Below are positions 8,358 to 16,253 of a stretch of DNA of 37,936 bases, piece by piece. The notes below the pieces were generated by a model. It ran no database searches and had not been told where the DNA came from. It saw only the letters and a program-made list of their open reading frames with translations. The number at the start of each line of letters is the position of its first letter. The stretch's first letter is position 1. The stretch comes from Desulfobacca sp. 4484_104 (lineage in GTDB: Bacteria > Desulfobacterota > Desulfobaccia > Desulfobaccales > Desulfobaccaceae), in assembly GCA_002049795.1 (NCBI GenBank), contig MUKC01000045.1, positions 1-37,936 on the forward strand. Reading direction: 5' to 3'. A program made the position numbers and the translations under genes.

Positions 8358-9155
8358 GACGAAAGACACCTTTACCCCTTTGATCACCGTTACCCCCTTG
8401 GTAGGCGCGGCCTGGCGCTTGTGGATCAGATCAGAAGTGGCTACTCCCGGGGTCGCCACCTCGGCTACATTGAGATTATTACGCAGCGCCAGACGAATCT
8501 TCCCGGCCGTGCTGGCCAGGTTCAAGATTTCCGCCTGATCCGGGGTTACCTCCAAGGTGGCGGTAGTCTGGACCTTCGGCGTCACCTCTTCCGGACATTT
8601 ATCCTTGTCGGCCTCTGTCACCTGACCCCAAATTTTTCCGGTGCTCAACACCTTGATGTTCTGTAGGATAATTTTGGAGAACTCTTCCTTGTGCTCATCT
8701 GAGGTTTTTACGCAGACCAGGACGTCCACATGACTGCCCGGATAAATGAAACCTGCCACCCCCGAGACATCGTCGGTCCGCACGGTTACCGCCAGTCGGT
8801 CGGCAGGCAAAATGCCTGGCAACCCCGCGGCGGTTCCCTCAGGTGCGAGTTTGGCCATTAACAACGGCTCACCTTTACTCATGGGGATCAATAATACCCG
8901 ATTTTTGACCTGATTAAAGGAACTGACGGCTTTCGGAGGGATGATTTCTTGGGGCCAGGAGACTTCCTTGACCAATCGCGCACTTAGGGGCGTGCCGGCA
9001 CTGATATCGGTTTCGGCAATCAATACCCGCGCCGTAGGTTTAACCACGATCTTGCGCTCGGTTTTCAGGGTTATATAACGGTGGATCAGCAAAGTGGCGA
9101 TCAACCCGACCACCAGGGATAAAATCATAAATCCCAGACCTTTAGTAAGTTTCAT
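8349..9155 (-). CDS. cpaB: Flp pilus assembly protein CpaB/RcpC
   Basis: A 268-residue protein with one N-terminal membrane helix (residues about 8-27, GFMILSLVVGLIATLLIHRY), then an SAF-type domain (about 45-105: VLIAETDISAGTPLSARLVK) and the RcpC/CpaB C-terminal domain with AVTVRTDDVSGVAGFIYPGS and a TATLEVTPDQAEILNLAST stretch. CpaB/RcpC sits in the periplasm and is thought to link or gate the secretin. It is the first gene of the visible tad operon, facing away from the E1 alpha gene across a 342-base gap. The ATG is preceded by GAGG at a usable distance. Two Cys residues in the mature part are not a family hallmark. Confidence 0.92.
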   Translation of the reverse strand: MKLTKGLGFMILSLVVGLIATLLIHRYITLKTERKIVVKPTARVLIAETDISAGTPLSARLVKEVSWPQEIIPPKAVSSFNQVKNRVLLIPMSKGEPLLMAKLAPEGTAAGLPGILPADRLAVTVRTDDVSGVAGFIYPGSHVDVLVCVKTSDEHKEEFSKIILQNIKVLSTGKIWGQVTEADKDKCPEEVTPKVQTTATLEVTPDQAEILNLASTAGKIRLALRNNLNVAEVATPGVATSDLIHKRQAAPTKGVTVIKGVKVSFVNL

Positions 9156-9395
9156 AACCGGGGCCTCGTGTTAAAATACAATCCTTAAGACTCTGACCTC
9201 CCTGCTCGGTCTGACTGCCCTGTTGGCAATAATCATTTGATATGTAAAGGAACTTAGAGTAAGGAAGCTCGGCGTCCGGATCTGACGACTTCACTGGTCC
9301 GTCCGCCGTCATTTTTCCAGCCCTTAAGTTTTGGATACCATAGGTAATGAAATTTATCAACCGGAATATTAACTAAGCCGGTCGATATAAAGGTA

Positions 9396-9417
9396 ACATT
9401 GGCCCCTTAGCCAATGT
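9396..9417. promoter_or_regulatory. Perfect 8-bp inverted repeat upstream of the E1 alpha promoter
   Basis: Arms ACATTGGC (9396-9403) and GCCAATGT (9410-9417) are exact complements with a 6-base spacer. The dyad lies about 20 bases upstream of the predicted -35 box of the plus-strand promoter and in the cpaB upstream region. It could bind a regulator or form a small hairpin; there is no direct evidence for either. Confidence 0.45.
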
Positions 9418-9435
9418 CCGTCCGGATGGCCGCGG

Positions 9436-9464
9436 TTGATCTGACCCCAAAGAACTGCTATGAT
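9436..9464 (+). promoter_or_regulatory. Sigma70-type promoter for the E1 alpha-E1 beta-pfpI unit
   Basis: TTGATC (9436-9441) and TATGAT (9459-9464) are separated by exactly 17 bases, about 34 bases before the start codon at 9498. The imperfect dyad AGAACT (9451-9456)/AGTTCT (9472-9477) spans the -10 box and the expected transcript start, a position where a repressor could act. Confidence 0.6.
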
Positions 9465-9497
9465 TAGGCAAAGTTCTGCTTGTGGAAAGGAGTGGAA

Positions 9498-10601
9498 ATG
9501 CTCTGGGCGGAATATGATCCTTTGGCCAATCGCCGTTTAGCCATACTATCGCCGGAGGGGCAGATGGATGAGGGATGGCGCCCCTCTGAACTGGACGACG
9601 AGGCTCTGCTCCACCTTTATGATCGCATGGTGGCCCTACGGCAGGCCGATTTACTGGCTCTGAACTTGCAGCGGGCCGGACGAATGGGCACCTATGCCCC
9701 GACCCTGGGACAGGAAGCCGCCAATATCGGCAGCGCCGCCCTGCTGCAAGCCGAGGACTGGCTGGTGCCTTCTTTCCGGGAAACCGGGGCCATGCTGCTC
9801 AAAGGCGTGTCCTTGAAACTGATTTATCTCTACTGGATGGGTTGTGAGTGGGGCAGTCATTTTCCCGAGGAGGTGCGGGTACTGCCCATCTGTGCGCCGG
9901 TCAGCACCCAGACCTTGCATGGCGTGGGCTTGAGCTGGGCCGCTCAGCTTAAGGGCGAAAACTGGGTGACGCTGATTTATCTGGGAGACGGCGGCACCTC
10001 CAAGGGCGACTTCCACGAAGCCATGAATTTTGCCGGAACTTTTCAGACGCCGACGGTGTTCTTTATCCAGAATAACCAGTTTGCCATTTCCGTGCCCCGG
10101 ACCCGGCAGACGGCCTCCGCCACCCTGGCCCAGAAGGCTATTGCCTATGGTTTTCCCGGCATTCAGGTGGACGGTAATGACCTCATGGCAGTTTATCTGG
10201 CGACTCGGGAGGCCGTGGCCCGGGCCCGGGCCGGTCAGGGGCCTTGCCTGATCGAAGCCCAAACCTATCGCATGGGGCCGCATACTACCGCGGATGACCC
10301 GACCCGCTATCGCTCGGAGGCCGAACTGAAAACACAGGAGCGTTTTGATCCTTTGTTGCGAGTCCGCCTGTACTTGGAAAACCGGGGGTTGGTAAACCCA
10401 GAGACCGAAGCGACGCGGGAAGCACAACATCTTAAATGGGCCCAGGAGCAGGCCCGGGAAGCCGAAGCCGCGATTTCGTATAACCCGGATGAGATTTTCG
10501 ATTACCACTTTGCTGAGCTACCCCCGTACCTGGCCGAACAGAAGGCCTATTGTCAGCGGTTCCTGGCCGCCAAGGGAGAGTCTGCCCATGGCCAAGCTTA
10601 A
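9498..10601 (+). CDS. pdhA: Pyruvate dehydrogenase (2-oxoacid dehydrogenase) E1 component, alpha subunit
   Basis: A 367-residue thiamine diphosphate enzyme subunit. With the E1 beta partner it decarboxylates pyruvate (or a related 2-oxoacid) and passes the acyl group to lipoyl-E2. The thiamine motif is intact: GDGG at 163-166 through NN at 192-193 (QNNQFAISVP). Also visible are the E1 alpha hallmarks MGTYAPTLGQEAANIGSA, PSFRETGAMLLKG and YRMGPHTTADDPTRY. The frame is open to a TTG at 9480, but the ATG at 9498 has AAGGAG six bases away and is preferred. The 3' end overlaps the E1 beta gene by 14 bases. Substrate (pyruvate, branched-chain oxoacid or acetoin) cannot be settled from the sequence. 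No E2 or E3 gene follows. Confidence 0.9.
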   Translation: MLWAEYDPLANRRLAILSPEGQMDEGWRPSELDDEALLHLYDRMVALRQADLLALNLQRAGRMGTYAPTLGQEAANIGSAALLQAEDWLVPSFRETGAMLLKGVSLKLIYLYWMGCEWGSHFPEEVRVLPICAPVSTQTLHGVGLSWAAQLKGENWVTLIYLGDGGTSKGDFHEAMNFAGTFQTPTVFFIQNNQFAISVPRTRQTASATLAQKAIAYGFPGIQVDGNDLMAVYLATREAVARARAGQGPCLIEAQTYRMGPHTTADDPTRYRSEAELKTQERFDPLLRVRLYLENRGLVNPETEATREAQHLKWAQEQAREAEAAISYNPDEIFDYHFAELPPYLAEQKAYCQRFLAAKGESAHGQA

Positions 10602-11565
10602 TATGGTGGAGGCCCTCAATCTGGCCCTGGCCGAAGAAATGGCCCGGGATCCTCAGATTATCTTACTGGGCGAAGATGTCGGGCAGTTGGGCGGCGTGTT
10701 TCGGGTCAGCGACGGCTTGCAGGCTCAGTTTGGCCCTAAGCGGGTCATCGATACTCCCTTAGCTGAGGCGGCGATTGTCGGGACCTCGCTGGGGCTAGCC
10801 GTAGGGGGCTTTAAGCCGGTAGCCGAACTCCAGTTTATGGGCTTTTTATATCCGGCCCTGGACCAGATCATCTCCCATATCTCCCGCTATCGCAACCGCA
10901 CCCGAGGCCGTTACTCCGTGCCGCTGGTGATCCGCATGCCTTACGGCGGCGGCATCCACGCCCCGGAGCACCACTCGGAGAGCACCGAAGCCCTCTTAGC
11001 TCATATCCCCGGTATCAAGGTAGCGATCCCCGCTACCCCCTACGATGCCAAGGGTCTGTTGATCTCAGCCCTGCGGGATCCGGACCCAGTGATTTTTTTG
11101 GAACCGAAGCGCATCTACCGGGCCATCCGTGAAGAGGTCCCGGCCGGGGAGTTCACCGTGCCCCTGGGACAGGCCCAGATTGTCCGGCCCGGCGACCAGG
11201 TCACGGCCGTAGCCTGGGGGTCCATGGTCCGGGAAACCCTGAGGGCTGCCGAGGCAGTCGCCGAAGAAGGCGTCAGCGTGGAAGTGATTGATCTTAGGAC
11301 GATATCGCCCATGGACGACGCCACCGTGGTGGCCTCGATCCAGAAAACCGGCCGGGGGGTGGTAGTCCATGAGGCCTGTCGGACCGCAGGACTGGGCGCG
11401 GAAATCATTGCCCGCGTCAATGAAAAGGCCTTTCTGTCGCTGGCCGCGCCCATCGAACGGGTTACCGGCTTTGATACCATATTTCCGCTCTTAAAGTTGG
11501 AAGAGCATTATCTGCCCGACGCCTTTCGCATCAGTCGGGCCATTCGCAAGGTGGTTAATTTCTGA
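10588..11565 (+). CDS. pdhB: Pyruvate dehydrogenase (2-oxoacid dehydrogenase) E1 component, beta subunit
   Basis: The product has 325 residues, the usual length for E1 beta. It has the transketolase-type pyrimidine-binding domain (LGEDVGQLGGVFRVSDGLQ; RVIDTPLAEAAIVGTSLGLA; MPYGGGIHAPEHHSES) and the C-terminal transketolase domain (VEVIDLRTISPMDD; GVVVHEACRTAGLGAEI). The ATG at 10588 follows GGGAGAG and lies inside the last codons of the E1 alpha gene; the longer frame from 10489 is only overlap. Translational coupling should give the 1:1 subunit ratio of an alpha2beta2 E1. The next gene is pfpI-like rather than the usual E2, so the E2/E3 partners must be encoded elsewhere. Confidence 0.9.
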   Translation: MAKLNMVEALNLALAEEMARDPQIILLGEDVGQLGGVFRVSDGLQAQFGPKRVIDTPLAEAAIVGTSLGLAVGGFKPVAELQFMGFLYPALDQIISHISRYRNRTRGRYSVPLVIRMPYGGGIHAPEHHSESTEALLAHIPGIKVAIPATPYDAKGLLISALRDPDPVIFLEPKRIYRAIREEVPAGEFTVPLGQAQIVRPGDQVTAVAWGSMVRETLRAAEAVAEEGVSVEVIDLRTISPMDDATVVASIQKTGRGVVVHEACRTAGLGAEIIARVNEKAFLSLAAPIERVTGFDTIFPLLKLEEHYLPDAFRISRAIRKVVNF

Positions 11566-11617
11566 GTTGCTAGTTTTAGTTGGTAGTCGAAACCTGAAAC
11601 CACGCAGAGGAGGTGCT

Positions 11618-12139
11618 ATGAGTCTGTCAGGGAAGAAAATCGCTATCCTCGCCGAAAACCTCTATCAGGAACTGGAAGTCTGGTATCCTTTATTGCGCTT
11701 TCGGGAAGCGGGGGCCCAGGTGGTGGTGGTCGGCTCCGGCAGTGCCACCGAACACACCAGCAAACTCGGCTATCCCGTGGCCGTAGATCAATTCGCCGAC
11801 GCGGTTAAGGCCGCGGATTACGATGCGGTGATCATTCCCGGAGGCTATGCCCCGGATATTATGCGCCGCTATCCGGCGATGGTCCGCCTGGTTAAAGATA
11901 TGGCCGACCAGGAAAAAGTGGTGGCCGCGATCTGCCATGGCGGGTGGATGTTGGCCTCCGCGGAAGTGGTCCAGGGCAAAACCGTAACCGCCTTTTTTGC
12001 CATCAAAGACGACCTGGTGCATGCCGGAGCCAATTTTATCGATGCCGAAGTGGCAGTGGATGGCAATCTCATCACTTCCCGCAAACCTGAAGACTTGCCA
12101 GCCTTCTGTCAGGCCATTATCAAGGCTTTGGGAGGCTGA
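11618..12139 (+). CDS. DJ-1/PfpI family protein
   Basis: A 173-residue class I glutamine amidotransferase-like (DJ-1/PfpI) protein. The nucleophile elbow AAICHGGWM gives Cys106 and His107, the family's catalytic pair. At the place where PfpI has its catalytic Glu (the FED motif), this protein reads YQELE, so by eye the Glu position appears to be Gln17 with acidic residues at 18 and 20. Family members include deglycases, glyoxalase III-like enzymes and chaperones, usually for carbonyl stress. The start is the ATG at 11618 behind AGAGGAGGT, an excellent ribosome-binding site; the frame extending to 11567 is not needed. It lies 52 bases after E1 beta and is probably co-transcribed. Confidence 0.88.
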   Translation: MSLSGKKIAILAENLYQELEVWYPLLRFREAGAQVVVVGSGSATEHTSKLGYPVAVDQFADAVKAADYDAVIIPGGYAPDIMRRYPAMVRLVKDMADQEKVVAAICHGGWMLASAEVVQGKTVTAFFAIKDDLVHAGANFIDAEVAVDGNLITSRKPEDLPAFCQAIIKALGG

Positions 12140-12174
12140 AACCCGGCACCTAGGTATTATTCAATCGGAAACTT

Positions 12175-12193
12175 CCCCTCCCCTGAGGGGGGA
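12175..12193. repeat. GC-rich hairpin after the pfpI-like gene
   Basis: A run CCCC-TGA-GGGG (12180-12190) inside a longer C-rich/G-rich palindrome lies 36 bases after the pfpI-like stop, between convergent genes. No T-tract follows, so it is not a standard intrinsic terminator; it may still stabilise the 3' end or stall transcription. The rest of the 202-base convergent gap holds a GC-only patch (12241-12262) and an AT-rich patch without genes. Confidence 0.4.
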
Positions 12194-12341
12194 TTGGGTT
12201 TGCGGATGGACCCTAGCTAGAAATTGGGTGAGGTGGATTAACCGCGCGGGGCGCGGCGCGACCGCTAGGATAGCCCCGATATTTGACTGTAATATTGTAA
12301 ATAAAGAAGAATTAAGAAGAACTGCACCCGCCAACCTGATC

Positions 12342-14423
12342 TTACGGTCGGGGCAAGTTATCCAGGTGGGCCTCAAGTTCGGCGGCCGTGTGCACCGGGG
12401 CCAGACAGGTAAATCCATGGCAGACAAAGGCGGTAGGCTTGCCCTCCAGGGCTTCATACTCCTTGACCGCGGCCACCAGTCCGGCCAGGGCGGTGCAATT
12501 GTGCGGGCTTTTTAGCACCAGGCGGCGATGCGGGAGATAACGCTGGTAGATCACGCCCAACATCTGAGTTATGGTTTCATCGGCGGCATCGCCCACCAGG
12601 GTCAGAGCCAGGGTCGGGGCCAGATAAGACTCCTGGGCTGATAACAGATAAGCCAAGGCGCGGGGATTATCAGCGATTGCGCCTTGAAACCGCGAGAGGA
12701 CATCCCCAGCCTGTTCTTGATAGGTCAGATTCTCGGTAAGCCGGTAAAGGCGGATCAGATTATGGACCGCCATCGAGTTCCCGGAGGGCAGGGCCTGATC
12801 AAAAAAGTTGCGCGGGCGGGTAATCAATTGCTCGTTATCATGGGCATTATAGAAAAAATATTTCCGCTCCGCATCGTAAAAGCGCTCGTCCATCAGGCCG
12901 GCTAATAAAATTGCCGGCAACAGCCAGTCTGGATTGAAATCAGTCTCAAACAGGTCCAACAAACCGGCTACCAGGCAGGCGTAATCATCCAAAAAGCCTG
13001 GTTGTCGGGCCCGACCCGCGGCCCAGATGCGCTTTAAGTTTTCCTCTTGTAAAAGTTTATCCAGGATGAAGTTGGCACTTTTACTTGCGGCGCAGCGGTA
13101 ACGTTTATCTCCCAAGACCTGAGCGCCGTAAGCCATCGCTGAGATCATCAGGCCATTCCAGGCCGTGATGATCTTGTCATCGCGGTGTGGCCGGACCCGG
13201 GTCTCCCGCAAATCTAACATTTGCCTCCGGCAATGCGCCAGGATATCGTCAAGTTCTTCCTCCGATACCGAGAATTGCCGGGCTAATTCGGCCCGGCATA
13301 ATGGTTGATGCAAAACGCTGGTGCCGTGTTCAAAGTTGCCGTCTGGGGTTACCCCATAGGCTGCCATTACCAAGGGGGCATACTCAGGGCCTACCGCCTG
13401 TTTGACCTCCGCCGGCGTCCAGACAAAAAATTTGCCCTCTTCCCCTTCGCTATCCGCGTCTTGGGCCGCATAGAAGCCGCCATCCGGGGCCGTCATTTCC
13501 GCCAGGACATAATCTAAAGTTTCCCGGCCAATCTGAGCGAACCAGAGGTCGCCGGTAATTTTGAAGGCCTCCAGATAACGCCGGGCCAGCAGGGCATTAT
13601 CATACAACATTTTTTCAAAATGGGGGAGCAACCAGACGCGGTCAACGGTATAGCGATGGAAACCGCCGCGCAGCTGATCATAAAGACCACCCCGGGCCAT
13701 CCGGGTCAGGGTCAGGGCAATTTTGTCCCGGCAAGCTTGGTCACCGGTGCGGTAGTAGTAGCGTTCCAGGAAGTCCAGGTCCAGAGATGGGGGGAATTTC
13801 GGGGCCGAGCCGAAACCGCCATGAATGTCGTCAAAATCTTGAATCATTTTCTGATAAGCGGCCTCCAAGGCCTCAAGGGTCGGTTCCTGGCTGGCTTCTC
13901 TAATCTCCCCGATGATATTGATCTTTTGACTCAAACTCTCAGCCGCAACATTAATATCTGTTTTTTTACCTTGATAGGCGTCGCTGAGCGCGGTGAGCAA
14001 CCAGGTAAACCCCGGCAGGCCGCCCCTGTCCTCGGGGGGGAAATAGGTGCCCCCATAAAAAGGTTTAAGCTCTGGGGTCAAAAACACGGTCAGGGGCCAG
14101 CCCCCCCGACCGGTCAACAGTTGAACGGCGTTCATATAGACTTCATCCAGGTCCGGACGTTCTTCCCGATCGACCTTGATGTTCACAAAGCGCTCGTTCA
14201 TTATTTTTGCAATTTGCGGGTTCTCAAAACACTCGTGGGCCATGACATGGCACAAATGGCAGGTAGAATAGCCAATACTGAGCAGGATGGGACGATCTTC
14301 CCGGCGAGCCCGCTCCAGAGCCTCAGGTCCCCAGGCATACCAGTCTACCGGATTATATGCATGTTGTTTTAGATAAGGACTACTTTCATGGAGGAGGCGG
14401 TTGGGGACCCTATCGTTATCCAT
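12342..14423 (-). CDS. Thioredoxin-fold DUF255 protein (YyaL/spermatogenesis-associated protein 20 family)
   Basis: A 693-residue protein of the widespread DUF255 family. Residues about 5-165 form a thioredoxin-like domain with the signature [20 protein letters not shown] and a CHLC redox-type motif at Cys55/Cys58 (family consensus CHWC), then [16 protein letters not shown]- and [11 protein letters not shown]-like segments. The remainder resembles the alpha/alpha six-barrel part ([49 protein letters not shown]). Length and order match the family. Its biochemical role is not established. GGAAGGA precedes the ATG, and a possible promoter lies at 14468-14496. It is convergent with the pfpI-like gene. 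Confidence 0.9.
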   Translation of the reverse strand: MDNDRVPNRLLHESSPYLKQHAYNPVDWYAWGPEALERARREDRPILLSIGYSTCHLCHVMAHECFENPQIAKIMNERFVNIKVDREERPDLDEVYMNAVQLLTGRGGWPLTVFLTPELKPFYGGTYFPPEDRGGLPGFTWLLTALSDAYQGKKTDINVAAESLSQKINIIGEIREASQEPTLEALEAAYQKMIQDFDDIHGGFGSAPKFPPSLDLDFLERYYYRTGDQACRDKIALTLTRMARGGLYDQLRGGFHRYTVDRVWLLPHFEKMLYDNALLARRYLEAFKITGDLWFAQIGRETLDYVLAEMTAPDGGFYAAQDADSEGEEGKFFVWTPAEVKQAVGPEYAPLVMAAYGVTPDGNFEHGTSVLHQPLCRAELARQFSVSEEELDDILAHCRRQMLDLRETRVRPHRDDKIITAWNGLMISAMAYGAQVLGDKRYRCAASKSANFILDKLLQEENLKRIWAAGRARQPGFLDDYACLVAGLLDLFETDFNPDWLLPAILLAGLMDERFYDAERKYFFYNAHDNEQLITRPRNFFDQALPSGNSMAVHNLIRLYRLTENLTYQEQAGDVLSRFQGAIADNPRALAYLLSAQESYLAPTLALTLVGDAADETITQMLGVIYQRYLPHRRLVLKSPHNCTALAGLVAAVKEYEALEGKPTAFVCHGFTCLAPVHTAAELEAHLDNLPRP

Positions 14424-14467
14424 GCAGTTCCTTCCCCTGGCTAGCGCTTTTTACCATACATAAGTCA

Positions 14468-14496
14468 ATAATAGAGATGGTAGGTTGTGAGGTTAA
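14468..14496 (-). promoter_or_regulatory. Possible sigma70-type promoter for the DUF255 gene
   Basis: On the minus strand TTAACC (14496-14491) and TATTAT (14473-14468) are separated by 17 bases, about 45 bases before the ATG at 14423. The -10 box matches five of six consensus positions and the -35 box four. Confidence 0.42.
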
Positions 14497-14537
14497 CGGT
14501 AAAAACGCACTAGGATTAGGCAAAACTAATATTTCAG

Positions 14538-14603
14538 ATTCGGTCCACCTTACCCGAAGGCGGCTGTCGAGCTCCCCTGCCCTTAATTTCAGGCGGACCA
14601 AAT
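14538..14603. repeat. Imperfect 13-bp inverted repeat
   Basis: Arms ATTCGGTCCACCT (14538-14550) and AGGCGGACCAAAT (14591-14603) are complementary at 11 of 13 positions, separated by 40 bases. It could be the remnant of a small non-autonomous element or a large hairpin; no transposase or target duplication was seen. Confidence 0.35.
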
Positions 14604-14758
14604 AGCTATTAGACTTAGGTGGTGCTCCCCAACAATTTGGATCCCAAGACCTAGTTGTTTTATCTTCAGGTAGGCCAAATAGTATATTTATATTATTGGT
14701 TACTATTTTTCAATTGTCAATATTTATGTCGGGGGAGAGTTTTCCATCTGCCATTTAT

Positions 14759-14784
14759 TTTGGCATATTACTTTGGCATATTAC
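14759..14784. repeat. Exact 13-bp tandem duplication at the end of the ParB-like gene
   Basis: TTTGGCATATTAC occurs at 14759-14771 and again at 14772-14784 with no gap. The second copy contains the TAA stop of the minus-strand ParB-like gene (14781-14783), so the duplication repeats its stop and final bases downstream. Confidence 0.8.
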
Positions 14785-15773
14785 AGGCGGGTTAAGGCTT
14801 GAAACTCCTCGCGCTCGGTGAGTTCTAATAATTGGCGCAGACGCTCAGCCAGATGCTGGGGATGGTCAAACTGCAGTTCCAAGCTGAAGGTATTTCCTTC
14901 AAAGGCCGGGCTGGGCTGGAGCCGCAGATCTGATTGCTGGTAAAGACCGAGGGCTTTAAGGTAGGTGTCAAATTGTTGTTGGGCCGCACTAAAGCGCGGG
15001 AAACACCATTGCCGTAACTGCTCTCGAACCCGGCTGATCTTTTCCGCGGGCCGGAGACCAGGGTCGGCCAACAGTCCGGAAATGGCTGGCCGGGACAGAA
15101 TGGCCTGGGGACTAAGCCCTTCTCGGCGGCTGAGGGTGTTAAGGTGCTCCACCATCTCCACCTGCTTACTGTAACTTAAGGGAGCCAGCGCCAGCCACGG
15201 CAGCAGGGCCAAGCGATCGACGGCAGTCCAGTGACTAAGGCTAGACGCGACCCCCAGACCGAGCCGGTCTTGGGCGGCCAGTTCTCGGAACGGCTCTTCC
15301 AGGCTGACCAGTTGCTGATACTGCTCCAGGTATTTGGCCGCCGGAGGCACATTTAGCCGGGGCAAAAACTTCCGGGTGACGGTATCCCGATCCCAATAGC
15401 GCAGTAAGCGGTTAATCATTTCGCCCCGCTCCACCAGATTAAACCCCCGGCTCCAGACATTGTCGTGCAAGGCCGCCAACAGACAGACGGCTGGGGAGGT
15501 GGTCTTTGGCCATACCCGGACAGAGATTCGCTTACGGCCTAAGCGGTCCAGGGCCAGAAGGCGTTTTAAACCGCAGACCACCTGCCCGCGGCCATCTGCC
15601 TGCAGGCGTACTAAGGGCGGGTAAAGTAGCCCTACCTGGCGGATCGAGTCCACCAGGGAGTCAAGCTCAAACCCATAGCTAACTACAAAACTACGATCGG
15701 TAAGATCTATCGCGGCCAGCGCCAGCTCTTGATAGCTCCATACCGGCGAGCCTGCGTCAGACATCAACAACAC
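14781..15773 (-). CDS. Orphan ParB-like (ParB/Srx-fold) protein
   Basis: A 330-residue protein. Residues about 12-85 follow the ParB N-terminal domain pattern: SYGFELDSLVDSIRQVGLLY corresponds to the ELaxSIrexGlxxP region, and VVCGLKRLLALDRLG sits where ParB has GERRxxA, with Leu-Lys for Glu-Arg. LHDNVWSRGFNLVERGEMIN resembles the ENxxRxxLxPxE box. A helical middle (about 125-250) and a C-terminal region of unknown type follow. No ParA gene is next to it, so chromosome partitioning is not implied; a DNA-binding or nucleotide-dependent regulator is possible. The start may be GTG 15773 or ATG 15764; neither has a strong ribosome-binding site. The glycine-zipper lipoprotein gene lies 27 bases upstream on the same strand. 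Confidence 0.72.
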   Translation of the reverse strand: MLLMSDAGSPVWSYQELALAAIDLTDRSFVVSYGFELDSLVDSIRQVGLLYPPLVRLQADGRGQVVCGLKRLLALDRLGRKRISVRVWPKTTSPAVCLLAALHDNVWSRGFNLVERGEMINRLLRYWDRDTVTRKFLPRLNVPPAAKYLEQYQQLVSLEEPFRELAAQDRLGLGVASSLSHWTAVDRLALLPWLALAPLSYSKQVEMVEHLNTLSRREGLSPQAILSRPAISGLLADPGLRPAEKISRVREQLRQWCFPRFSAAQQQFDTYLKALGLYQQSDLRLQPSPAFEGNTFSLELQFDHPQHLAERLRQLLELTEREEFQALTRL

Positions 15774-15800
15774 CCAACCATCAGCCAGTATGCCAGCGAT

Positions 15801-16091
15801 TTATCGGTAATACTGGCTCTGATACTGGTTGTCATAATAGTTCTGACGCTGCATGGAATCTTCCGCAGCCCGGCGGCTGATTTCGGTAACCGCGCCGCCC
15901 AGGGCTGCACCCCCCAACCCACCGATCATAGCTCCCCGCCAACGATTGTTACTGTCAATCAAGGCTCCCGTGCCCGCGCCCAAGGCCCCGCCGATCCCGG
16001 CCCCTTGATAAGTATAAGGATTCTGACCGGCGCAGCCCGCCAGGAATAAGCTTATGAGCATAACCACTGCCAAACGTTTTATCCAGCTCAT
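15801..16091 (-). CDS. Glycine-zipper lipoprotein
   Basis: A 96-residue product from the ATG at 16091, behind a GGGGG stretch. It has a lipoprotein signal (basic SWIKR, hydrophobic core, lipobox LAGC with Cys20). A glycine zipper follows, in which Gly recurs every three to four residues (GAGIGGALGAGTGALIDSNN, then MIGGLGGAALGGAV), typical of small outer-membrane or envelope lipoproteins of the OmpA-glycine-zipper/YMGG group. The tail is rich in Gln and Tyr (QNYYDNQYQSQYYR). The frame extends to 16271 but that part is the divergent promoter region. Function is not known beyond envelope association. Confidence 0.83.
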   Translation of the reverse strand: MSWIKRLAVVMLISLFLAGCAGQNPYTYQGAGIGGALGAGTGALIDSNNRWRGAMIGGLGGAALGGAVTEISRRAAEDSMQRQNYYDNQYQSQYYR

Positions 16092-16253
16092 GGTTAGTTT
16101 ACCCCCTTTATCAGGTATTTGCTTGAATGCAAGCTTATTTTTAATAATAATCAATAGGTTAGACAGATAACCAGATAATTTCTTAATCAGGCACTTAATT
16201 TGCAATATCACTAAATGAAACATTCCAACCCAACCCTGGAGATCGGAGCGTTC

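Larger units (their letters stand above)
9156..9497. other. Divergent intergenic region between the tad operon and the E1 alpha gene
   Basis: These 342 bases carry the plus-strand promoter and dyads listed separately. On the minus strand TTGATA (9360-9355) is followed after 17 bases by TATCCA, a weak possible promoter for cpaB. A 72-codon minus-strand frame at 9142-9360 starts with TTG, has no Shine-Dalgarno sequence or recognisable domain, and is not called as a gene. No Flp pilin gene is present here. Confidence 0.6.
14424..14780. other. AT-rich intergenic region between the DUF255 and ParB-like genes
   Basis: These 357 bases hold a possible minus-strand promoter (14468-14496), an imperfect inverted repeat (14538-14603) and a 13-base tandem duplication (14759-14784). 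Short frames on both strands (for example 14416-14601 minus) begin with TTG or lack ribosome-binding sites and look non-coding. The DNA is clearly more AT-rich at 14660-14780 than in the flanking genes. Confidence 0.55.

Noticed and set aside
9142-9360. A 72-codon minus-strand frame before cpaB
   Set aside because: It starts with TTG, lacks a ribosome-binding site, shows no domain or hydrophobic segment (so is not a Flp pilin) and overlaps the cpaB start.
9651-10508. A 285-codon minus-strand frame
   Set aside because: Antisense shadow of the E1 alpha gene with Gly/His/Gln-rich composition and no domain.
14416-14601. A 61-codon minus-strand frame before the DUF255 gene
   Set aside because: It starts with TTG, overlaps the DUF255 start and the inverted repeat, and has no ribosome-binding site or known domain.
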